Positions 57,951-64,000 of a stretch of DNA of 64,000 bases are shown piece after piece. A model generated the notes under the pieces. It had not been told where the DNA came from and did not search any database. It saw only the letters and a list, made by a program, of their open reading frames with translations. Each line of letters opens with the position of its first letter. Within the stretch, counting starts at the first letter, position 1. This DNA comes from CAYZJR01 sp964503045 (lineage in GTDB: Bacteria; Cyanobacteriota; Vampirovibrionia; Obscuribacterales; Obscuribacteraceae), in assembly GCA_964503045.1 (NCBI GenBank), contig CAZCZI010000023.1, forward strand, positions 1 through 64,000. The letters run 5' to 3'. The position numbers and the translations under genes were made by a program.

Positions 57951-58898
57951 CTAAATGTCTATCTGTGAGGAAAATTGGAAGTCATTTCGACCGCTCTTCT
58001 TAACTTGGTACATTGCTGCATCGGCCTTCCGCACCAACTCCTCACAATCGTTGGAATCATCCGGATAGACAGAAATTCCAATGGACGCACTGATTGCAAA
58101 TTTCTTTCCATTGGCAATAACCGGCTCCACAATTGAGTTTTTTATCTTTTCGGCCACGATTCTTAGCGCCTTGGTGTCTTTCAAGTCTTCGATAATAATG
58201 ACGAATTCATCTCCTCCCAAACGAGCCACTGTATCGGTATCGCGGATACAGCGACAAAGACGATGTGCAGTTTCACACAGTAGAAGATCGCCAGATTCGT
58301 GCCCGTAGCTATCATTAATGTACTTGAAGCGATCTAGATCTAAAAAGAGAATACCTACTTTAGTAGAATTTCTGATCGCTCGCTTCAATGATTGATTTAA
58401 GCGTTCGTAAAACAGAGTCCGATTTGGAAGTCTGGTTAGAACGTCATGATAAGCCAAGTCTTGGAGCCTGTATTCGGCTTCCTTGATTTTGGTGATGTCC
58501 GTGAACACACCTATATAATTTCGCACAGCGCCATGCGAGTCTTGCACAGCATTGACTACTACCCAAACCGGATGGAGTTCTCCGTTTTTTCTTCGATTCC
58601 AGATCTCTCCTTGCCACTCACCTTTCGAGGCAAGATCGCTCCACATTGATTCATAGAAGGCTCGATCGTGCCGACCAGACTTTAAATCACCTGGGTTTCT
58701 CCCAATCAGCTCTTCCAATGTATAGCCAGAGGCCTCGCAATAGGCTTGGTTGGCCAGTACTATCTTTGGTGTTGCATCGGTTACGATTATCGGGTCTCTG
58801 GTCCTGGAAAAAACTATCGACGTAAGGCGATGGAGATCTTTTTCGGTAAATTTTATCGTCTCTTTCGTTGTACAACAGGTTGGGTTCTCTGTAATCAT
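57951..58898 (-). CDS. PAS-GGDEF diguanylate cyclase
   Basis: A 315-residue cytoplasmic protein. A PAS domain (~25-145) contains the GYTLEELIGRNPGDLKSG segment that marks redox- or ligand-sensing PAS domains and a C-terminal PAC motif. The GGDEF domain (~150-310) has the intact active site LGGDEF and the inhibitory RxxD (RDTD) five residues before it, so it should make cyclic di-GMP and be product-inhibited. No phosphodiesterase domain. Confidence 0.92.
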   Translation of the reverse strand: MITENPTCCTTKETIKFTEKDLHRLTSIVFSRTRDPIIVTDATPKIVLANQAYCEASGYTLEELIGRNPGDLKSGRHDRAFYESMWSDLASKGEWQGEIWNRRKNGELHPVWVVVNAVQDSHGAVRNYIGVFTDITKIKEAEYRLQDLAYHDVLTRLPNRTLFYERLNQSLKRAIRNSTKVGILFLDLDRFKYINDSYGHESGDLLLCETAHRLCRCIRDTDTVARLGGDEFVIIIEDLKDTKALRIVAEKIKNSIVEPVIANGKKFAISASIGISVYPDDSNDCEELVRKADAAMYQVKKSGRNDFQFSSQIDI

Positions 58899-58939
58899 TG
58901 ACGGATTCCTAAGTCGGCTACCATCCCTAGATTAGGTGA

Positions 58940-58955
58940 TTTTGCCCACGGATGA
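58940..58955. promoter_or_regulatory. Possible low-oxygen half-box upstream of the diguanylate cyclase
   Basis: TTTTGCCCACGGATGA: right half perfect, left half poor (9/12 in total). It is 42 bp from the ATG at 58898, closer than usual. Overlapping CGGAT-GA-ATCCG is an alternative palindrome. Confidence 0.3.
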
Positions 58956-58979
58956 ATCCGTCCAACGACTATTTTCCTT

Positions 58980-59423
58980 TCAGTCTTTAGGTGTACGACG
59001 AAGCGGACATTGAAACCAAGATTCAGACTTCGTATCGCAGTCCGCTGAATCTCCGTAAAAGCTTACGGCAGAATCACCGTGTTCCATAGGGCACTTGCAG
59101 TGCACTTCCACAGACTCTGCTGCCAATTCCTTTAGAGACGTCATTACGCCAAACAGCTTCCTTCCTCTTTCAGTAATTGCATATTCGACATGTAAAACCT
59201 TTTCTTCGAATTCAATTCGCACAAGCATTCCAGAGACCTCCAGCTTCTTCAGTCTTTCAACTAAACACTTCATGCTCAGTCCAGGAATGCGAGAAAGAAA
59301 TTGTCTGGTTCTCGTCGGCTGAATAGACAATTCTCGCAAAATCTCCACGGTCCATTTTGCACTTATGAGGTCGAGCATGGTAACGATCGGACAACTTTCC
59401 TTTTCGTGCAGTTGCTTCTCCAT
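58980..59423 (-). CDS. HxlR-family transcriptional regulator
   Basis: A 147-residue winged-helix protein; the ATG at 59423 (GGAG seven bases upstream) gives the family start with an early cysteine, CPIVTMLDLISAKW. That cysteine is the redox sensor in relatives such as YodB and HypR. The winged helix (~25-100) is typical. The C-terminal part adds five further cysteines, unusual for the family, and may bind metal. It probably controls the adjacent rhodanese remnant and perhaps itself. Confidence 0.85.
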   Translation of the reverse strand: MEKQLHEKESCPIVTMLDLISAKWTVEILRELSIQPTRTRQFLSRIPGLSMKCLVERLKKLEVSGMLVRIEFEEKVLHVEYAITERGRKLFGVMTSLKELAAESVEVHCKCPMEHGDSAVSFYGDSADCDTKSESWFQCPLRRTPKD

Positions 59424-59518
59424 GACATTCTCCGTCTTTAAATGTTCGCAGCAGGCTGTCCAGATTAACAACCACTCAATCACGATACCGAATTGCAAAT
59501 GATCCGCCATCATTCCAA

Positions 59519-59911
59519 ATGGTGAATTATTTCTGGTTCGCGAAGGTCAGCTGTTTGACTGAGGACAATGAAGCGTATTTGATATGCCAGAGTGGGGCTC
59601 GAGCGAGGAAGGCCGCTCAAAGGCTTTCTGGAAGTGGTCTGAATTTGTTCATTGTAGATGGTGGAATCAACGCCTGGACTGCATCAGGCTATCCAGTTCT
59701 GAGGGGCACCCAGACTGTTTGGTCGATGGAAAGGCAGGTGAGACTGTGCGCTGGTCTTCTTGTTTTGACCGGACTGGCACTGGGCTGCAGCGTAAATATA
59801 ACTTGGCTTGGTCTATCAGCATTTGTAGCAATCGGAATGATTATTTCAGCAATCACCAACTCGTGCGCCATGGCGACACTTCTGCAATCAATGCCGTGGA
59901 ACCGCTCATAG
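59519..59911 (+). pseudogene. N-terminally truncated rhodanese with membrane domain (DUF2892-like)
   Basis: The 130-residue frame begins only ~20 residues before the catalytic-cysteine motif YLICQSGARARK, so the first half of the rhodanese domain is missing. The rest, VDGGINAWTASGYPV, is normal and is followed by two hydrophobic helices (~77-120) as in rhodanese-DUF2892 proteins. Translating upstream gives no missing part in any frame because the HxlR promoter region lies there. Either a deletion remnant or a short protein with a changed role. Confidence 0.6.
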
Positions 59912-59930
59912 CAACTGGTCAACAATAGAC

Positions 59931-59946
59931 TCGTCCTTTCGGCCAA
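59931..59946. promoter_or_regulatory. Weak low-oxygen box (8/12) upstream of a TPR-like gene
   Basis: TCGTCCTTTCGGCCAA, 75 bp before the ATG at 60021; core CCTTTCGG as at 12575 and 19731. Confidence 0.35.
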
Positions 59947-60020
59947 TTCATTCATCCGATCTGTCGTTTTCTCCGATGCGTATTTTTGAGATGCTAATAG
60001 TGCAAGTTAGGAGTTAAAAA

Positions 60021-60362
60021 ATGTGCAATCAACGGCGAACTGACGACCTTGTAAGAAAGGCCAACAGATCCTACAGCGCGGGGGACTTCAGTCAAGCGCG
60101 GGAGTACTTGCTACAGGCATCCAATATCAAGGGCGCGTCGCAAGAAACCAAAGCAGGCATCTACGATTATCTTGCAGCAATCGCGTGTGAGCAAGGACAA
60201 TTTTCTTCGGCGGTCTGGTGGTACCGGAAGGTCTTGTCGATAAGATCGCATCAATATGCACTAGGCACATCTGAACTAAAAAAGATGATTAGCAACTATA
60301 AGGCGCTGCTCTCTCTTCGGCAAAAGAATGGTCAACCGCCTAGAGTCAGGCTGACTGCTTAG
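60021..60362 (+). CDS. Small TPR-like protein
   Basis: A 113-residue helical protein with GGAG upstream of the ATG. Two to three TPR-like helix pairs (YSAGDFSQAREYLLQASN, AAIACEQGQFSSAVWWYRK) are visible. No export signal. It precedes the BCAM0308-like gene on the same strand (63 bp) and may form an operon with it. Confidence 0.7.
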   Translation: MCNQRRTDDLVRKANRSYSAGDFSQAREYLLQASNIKGASQETKAGIYDYLAAIACEQGQFSSAVWWYRKVLSIRSHQYALGTSELKKMISNYKALLSLRQKNGQPPRVRLTA

Positions 60363-60425
60363 CGGCTCTTGGAACGTCAGACACTAAAGCCGAGCGCCGC
60401 GTGTTGCGGTATTAGGAGAAAGAAT

Positions 60426-60947
60426 ATGACAACCAAAGAACGAGCCAAAAATAATCCTCAGATAGGACACAGCACCGAGCGCCTATTCGAAGATAAGAGA
60501 ATGAAGCCCAAAACACATGCGCAGGCGGGCACTGCACTTTGCAGTTCGTGCGGTGCGGTCGGGATGCAAAAACACTGGTTTATCGACACAAATCTCTCGG
60601 CGAAGTGTGCAATCGATCCACTTGTGCGAAGAGTAACGTGTCCCGGTTGCAAACGCCTTGAAGACAAAATCTATGAAGGTGAGCTGACTCTTGAGAGTTC
60701 TATGTTGAATGCCAATAGAGAAATGATATACGGCATCCTCTTTCATTCCGCAGCGAAAGGCTTTCTGCACAATCCTCTAGCGCGAATTGCAATTCTGGAC
60801 GATCAAATCGACAAGATTCGCGTAGTAACTACGACTTGTTCTCTAGCAGAACGGCTCGGTAAAGCTATTCACGGTTCGCTAAAAGGAAAACTTGAAGTCA
60901 AGCGTTCGCCTGGAGAGAAATTTGTCATCGTCAAATGGCACAGGTAA
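60426..60947 (+). CDS. BCAM0308-family zinc-ribbon protein (NMD3-like)
   Basis: A 173-residue protein; the ATG at 60426 has GGAG seven bases upstream. CSSCG ... CPGC form a zinc ribbon, followed by EGELTLESS, HNPLARI and RVVTTTCSLAERLGKAIHGSLKGKLEV, the signature order of the BCAM0308 family. That name comes from a gene in the low-oxygen-activated (lxa) locus of Burkholderia cenocepacia. Related to the ribosome-export factor NMD3 of archaea and eukaryotes, so a ribosome-linked role is possible. Its presence here strengthens the low-oxygen theme. Confidence 0.8.
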   Translation: MTTKERAKNNPQIGHSTERLFEDKRMKPKTHAQAGTALCSSCGAVGMQKHWFIDTNLSAKCAIDPLVRRVTCPGCKRLEDKIYEGELTLESSMLNANREMIYGILFHSAAKGFLHNPLARIAILDDQIDKIRVVTTTCSLAERLGKAIHGSLKGKLEVKRSPGEKFVIVKWHR

Positions 60948-60981
60948 TTTCTCGAATCAGCAATCGAATTTGAAAATTGAA

Positions 60982-61251
60982 TTAAGCAACAATCTCTTTT
61001 TGCAGTTGTGCTTCTGCTTCGAGCCAATCTTCAACATGGAAGCCATGGATACATCCGCGTTTTAGCCACAGTTCGTAGGCACGTTCCGAAATTTGTTGAC
61101 ACGATACCGGCGTCGCTGCTGGTGGTTGCTGCGACAATAACTTAGAGGCTGACCTCTTTTGTTCGACGTTTTTGTCATCACTCTTACTTGCTGAAATTTT
61201 TGAACTGCTCTTTGTAGATTCGGTATTCTTTGCCGCCGTCTCAGTCTTCAT
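60982..61251 (-). CDS. DUF2934-family protein
   Basis: An 89-residue protein. The first half is a low-complexity Ser/Lys/Thr-rich tail; the second half has ISERAYELWLKRGCIHG and DWLEAEAQL, the DUF2934 helix pair. Function of the family unknown; often near stress genes. Convergent with the BCAM0308-like gene. Confidence 0.75.
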   Translation of the reverse strand: MKTETAAKNTESTKSSSKISASKSDDKNVEQKRSASKLLSQQPPAATPVSCQQISERAYELWLKRGCIHGFHVEDWLEAEAQLQKEIVA

Positions 61252-61331
61252 GACGTCTGTCCTCTGTTGTGAATTAAGTGTCGTGGAGTATAACGCTGCC
61301 TAAAGATGAATACGAATTTTGAACTGACATC

Positions 61332-61814
61332 TCAGACGTGAGATGATGCAAGCCAGTCATGCACTTGAGAGCCAGACTCATTGCTACCGCTAGCAGTTTC
61401 CTTGACGACTTCCGGACGAATGATTGCCACCGAGCATGATGCCTGGGTAGAAACACCGCTTGACACGCTGCCTGCCAAAAACGGTTTTGCGGCATCGCGC
61501 GTTCGGTAGCCCATCACGATCATGTTGGCAGGCCAATGAAATGCTTCCATTACAATTTCATAGACTGCCGAGCCAGAACGAACTTCTGATGTTACTTCTG
61601 ATTCTGGTAGAACAAGTTCGACTTGCCTGCAAATCTCTTTCAGCAGTTTGCCGGCTGCTTCCTCGGCCGCAATCAATTCGTCTTCGGTATTGGTGGCACC
61701 AATTACGTGTAGCACTTTGAACTGGGTTTGCTGCGACCAGTGATACTTAGAAACAAAATCCATGATCAATTTAGCATCATCCATTCCGTCAACAGGAAGA
61801 AGAACTTTCATCAT
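61332..61814 (-). CDS. Universal stress protein, single domain, altered ATP loop
   Basis: A 160-residue UspA-domain protein. The loop GYRTRDAAKPFLAGS has Thr where the second glycine should be. Two adjacent ATG codons (61814, 61811); GGGAG lies upstream. A strong hairpin and a near-perfect box precede it. Confidence 0.88.
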   Translation of the reverse strand: MMKVLLPVDGMDDAKLIMDFVSKYHWSQQTQFKVLHVIGATNTEDELIAAEEAAGKLLKEICRQVELVLPESEVTSEVRSGSAVYEIVMEAFHWPANMIVMGYRTRDAAKPFLAGSVSSGVSTQASCSVAIIRPEVVKETASGSNESGSQVHDWLASSHV

Positions 61815-61833
61815 CTATCCAAGCTCCCATAAC

Positions 61834-61860
61834 AAGGGCAGCGCTTGCTACGCTGCCCTT
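61834..61860 (-). other. Leader hairpin of the USP gene
   Basis: AAGGGCAGCG and CGCTGCCCTT pair perfectly (10 bp) around a seven-base loop, ending about five bases before the ribosome site of the USP at 61332-61814. No good T tract follows on either strand, so a translational or stability element is more likely than a terminator. Confidence 0.5.
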
Positions 61861-61964
61861 AACTTCACTTCGCGACGCACCCGGCATTGATTACGTTTAC
61901 GGCCTTCTCTACACGGAAGAGCTTTGACTTTATTGTTTGCCTTCGGCGTCGTTTGATGCTTGTA

Positions 61965-62007
61965 TTATCGTAGATACCGGGTGGTCTGCTATCGTCCCTA
62001 GGGATGA
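61965..62007 (-). promoter_or_regulatory. Low-oxygen box (11/12) and -10 of a USP gene
   Basis: TCGTCCCTAGGGATGA (61992-62007) with GATAAT on the minus strand (61970-61965); centres 32 bp apart. Predicted leader ~145 nt containing the hairpin at 61834-61860. Confidence 0.65.
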
Positions 62008-62027
62008 ATGTGCATCTATCGTCCCCA

Positions 62028-62231
62028 TCACAATTGCGCTTTTCCCGAAGCCGAAACTGCGCTTTCATTCCTGTCATCATCGACCTCGTCTTGCTCGAAA
62101 ATAAAGCTACCTCGATCGGAGTTTCCACATTTCCAACAAACGATCACCTCAATCTTGTCGTTTATAAAAAATGTCTCTTTGCACATTTGGCACTCGCACC
62201 ACTGAAATTCAGTTGTACTCCCCCTTTTCAT
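62028..62231 (-). CDS. Small zinc-ribbon protein
   Basis: A 67-residue protein with AGGTGA nine bases before the ATG. CQMC and CWKC, separated by ~20 residues, form a zinc ribbon (WCECQMCKETFFINDK ... VIVCWKCGN); the tail is acidic. No box upstream. Function unknown; such proteins often bind nucleic acid or other proteins. Confidence 0.65.
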   Translation of the reverse strand: MKRGSTTEFQWCECQMCKETFFINDKIEVIVCWKCGNSDRGSFIFEQDEVDDDRNESAVSASGKAQL

Positions 62232-62291
62232 GTTATGTTCACCTCACTTTCACTTTGTTTGAACTTTGTAAGTCTGGACTTGAGCGCTGCA

Positions 62292-63602
62292 CTATGGTGG
62301 CGGTACAGGACAAAAAGTAAATATGAGAATGAGCAGTGCGATCAACCCAACCAGAACGCGATAGCGGTTGACTGGAGTTATGTCATTTAGAGGAGGCACA
62401 CTTTGTCCGGCGAGAAAATACACAAGCAGTGCCCATGTGATGAAACCAGGCCAATAGAGGAAGCCGCCAATAATCAACGCGCAATACGTGACCCGATTTA
62501 GGAGTCCAATATGAGTTCCACCAAGTAACCCATGCGCTGCATGACCGCCGTCTAGCTGTCCGAGCGGTATCAAGTTCAATGCGGTGACCCAAATGCCAAT
62601 CCACCCCGCGAACGCCAGTGGACTCAACAAAACAATATCTCCGAATTGGACCTGTCCTGGCCGAACTAGCTCGCACAGAAATGATAATAGAAGAGATGAA
62701 GAGGCTGGCACTCCCTGCCAAAAACTTCCCATTCGTGTAATCGGATCGGAAGGATGAACAATAGTAGAAAACAGAAGCCCGATAAGCAATGTTGGGACTG
62801 CCACTATAAAACCAGCTAAAGGCCCAGAGATGGCAACATCAAAAAGGCCTTTTCGATCGACGGCTGGCGACCTAAGTTGGATATACGCGCCAAATGTACC
62901 CAATCCAAATGGAATTGGTATGAAAAATGGAGGTGTCACATCAATTTTGTGTACCCGCGCAGCAATAAAATGTCCTAACTCATGCAGTCCTAGGATAGTT
63001 AGCAAAGGCAGAGAATAGGTCAGCCCCATTAACCAATTACCGCTCGAAAGCCGTGCGCCCGCTGCCGTCGTTGTGATGATTGTAAGAACAGCCAGAGCAA
63101 TGTGCAAAATAGGTCGTGTTCTGCCCTGGGGCTTCATCAAATCGAAGTCAAACGGAGAGACAAGCAAAACCGTGCGATTCTGAGTACCTTGGAGTACCGG
63201 GGTGCCCACACCCTTAAGCGAGTCCTTAAGCCACTCGAACGCATGCTCCGCATCGCTCGTTAGTTTGCCGATTACAACAAGTGTGCCATTACTCACGTAG
63301 GCTTGCTGCGGTTCGAGCACCTTTAAGATACAGTCCGGGATCACTGGTATTTGTTGCTTTGGAACGCTTCGTTTAGGCTGCAGGAGCCAAAGCACTACGA
63401 AGAACAAGATAAGGGCAAATGGTAGAACATTAATGGTTCCAGTTCTCGCCAACGTGTCTGTCACGAATACGAGAAAACATGAAGCAGACAGCAACGTAGT
63501 TTTGTTGCTAAAAGAATCTCTTACTGGTATTGAATTTGTTCGAAACATTTGAACAATCCGCAGAACTTCTCCAATTCTGATAGCAATCGGAAGATTAGGC
63601 AT
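62292..63602 (-). CDS. Site-2-type (M50) membrane metalloprotease, EGY-like
   Basis: A 436-residue intramembrane protease; ATG 63602 or an internal ATG at 63545. A soluble N-terminal part precedes six or more helices. The zinc site HELGH (in LGLHELGHFIAA), the PPFFIPIPFGLGTFGAYIQ segment and the third ligand in LIPLGQLDGGH are intact. The PPFFIP and TFGAYIQ strings are typical of the cyanobacterial/plant EGY group, a clue to the organism. M. tuberculosis has a DosR-controlled M50 protease (Rv2625c), but I see no box here. Confidence 0.92.
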   Translation of the reverse strand: MPNLPIAIRIGEVLRIVQMFRTNSIPVRDSFSNKTTLLSASCFLVFVTDTLARTGTINVLPFALILFFVVLWLLQPKRSVPKQQIPVIPDCILKVLEPQQAYVSNGTLVVIGKLTSDAEHAFEWLKDSLKGVGTPVLQGTQNRTVLLVSPFDFDLMKPQGRTRPILHIALAVLTIITTTAAGARLSSGNWLMGLTYSLPLLTILGLHELGHFIAARVHKIDVTPPFFIPIPFGLGTFGAYIQLRSPAVDRKGLFDVAISGPLAGFIVAVPTLLIGLLFSTIVHPSDPITRMGSFWQGVPASSSLLLSFLCELVRPGQVQFGDIVLLSPLAFAGWIGIWVTALNLIPLGQLDGGHAAHGLLGGTHIGLLNRVTYCALIIGGFLYWPGFITWALLVYFLAGQSVPPLNDITPVNRYRVLVGLIALLILIFTFCPVPPP

Positions 63603-63737
63603 GCATATAAAGGGGGATTCTCCGTCGACAAAATATCCTCCGTGCGGACGAGGCGACCAATCAATCAGCCCGACAGTTGATGCGAAAACTAGCCTGCATA
63701 GACGAATATAACAGAGTCGTTTTGTGGACTAGTATCG

Positions 63738-64000
63738 ATGAATGAATGTGAAAGACGAAAAATCCTCCAGTCAATTGAGAATCGCAACGGAGCGGTAACG
63801 GTTGAGGACGTTACCATCGACACCGGCCTTTCACTATTCACTGTTGCCCAGGAAATTGGGAGATTGGCTTCGACCACCGAGGCATCAATCGATACTTTTG
63901 ATAATGGACAGCTAGTTTATCGATTCAAGACGAATGTACTTCCACTGCAGGTCACCTTTCTCGACCGCCTTCTAGTAATAACCAAACTCTTTCATCGCAG
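63738..64000 (+). CDS. Partial protein with winged-helix-like N-terminus (3' end outside window)
   Basis: From ATG 63738 the frame stays open to the right edge (87 codons). NGAVTVEDVTIDTGLSLFTV and the following ASIDTFDNGQLVYRFK have the look of a winged helix found at the start of conserved cyanobacterial proteins of unknown function. TATAAC (63707-63712) upstream is a possible -10. Identity cannot be decided from this part. Confidence 0.5.
   Translation, partial: MNECERRKILQSIENRNGAVTVEDVTIDTGLSLFTVAQEIGRLASTTEASIDTFDNGQLVYRFKTNVLPLQVTFLDRLLVITKLFHR

Noticed and set aside
61865..62128. Minus-strand frame of 87 codons
   Set aside because: It overlaps the zinc-ribbon gene, the box and the -10 of the USP promoter; no motif and no ribosome site.
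1..64000. tRNA, rRNA, CRISPR array, insertion sequences
   Set aside because: Reading through the intergenic regions I found no cloverleaf, no rRNA-like stretch, no regularly spaced repeat and no transposase; short elements could still be missed by eye.

Overview
ORGANISM. Moderate-GC bacterial chromosome, gene-dense and with no tRNA, rRNA, CRISPR array or insertion sequence that I could recognise. A membrane metalloprotease of the EGY-like S2P type, a truncated gene at the right edge with a cyanobacterial-style winged-helix look, and the very large set of universal stress proteins (USPs) would fit a non-photosynthetic relative of Cyanobacteria (Vampirovibrionia/Melainabacteria, Obscuribacterales-like). 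That placement is inference and only moderately confident.

THEME. Nearly all of the window reads as one low-oxygen / persistence locus. It recalls the DosR (DevR) regulon of Mycobacterium tuberculosis and the low-oxygen-activated (lxa) locus of Burkholderia cenocepacia. At 10.0-12.6 kb lie a histidine kinase with an N-terminal protoglobin (haem oxygen sensor) domain and a divergent NarL/DosR-type response regulator. A palindrome of the form TCATCC-N4-GGATGA (two perfect copies, about ten more matching at least 10 of 12 positions) lies in front of most transcription units. In several cases a -10-like hexamer sits about 33 bp from its centre, as expected for an activator.

LAYOUT. 0-2.6 kb: hydrolase and secreted protein. 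2.7-9.7 kb: diiron oxygenase plus ferredoxin, quinol NO reductase (norZ), P2-type cation ATPase, small membrane proteins. 9.7-13.7 kb: two-component system and a tandem USP. 13.7-19.6 kb: group 3b-like [NiFe]-hydrogenase (four subunits) and hypC-hypB-hypA-protease. 19.8-22.1 kb: USPs. 22.3-27.1 kb: hypF-hypC-hypD-hypE. 27-31 kb: cytochrome c, resolvase-like protein, Rieske ferredoxin, TPR protein. 31-35 kb: LolA-like protein, USPs. 35-52 kb: lipid-remodelling block (acyl-CoA ligase/ACP/acyltransferase fusion, further acyltransferases, desaturase, patatin, alpha/beta hydrolases), phosphoribosyltransferase, USP, dihaem cytochrome. 52-57 kb: Hsp20, FtsH, USPs, GNAT acetyltransferase. 57-62 kb: PAS-GGDEF protein, HxlR regulator, BCAM0308-like protein, DUF2934 protein, USPs. 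62-64 kb: zinc ribbon, M50 protease, truncated gene.

HOW IT MAY WORK. When oxygen falls the globin kinase would change activity and the regulator would bind the palindromes. This would switch on NO detoxification, hydrogen metabolism for redox balance, membrane-lipid editing, protein quality control and about eleven USPs. A second, separate signal is a pair of related structured leader RNAs (about 3.92-4.04 kb and 29.06-29.20 kb) in front of a small membrane protein and a Rieske ferredoxin.
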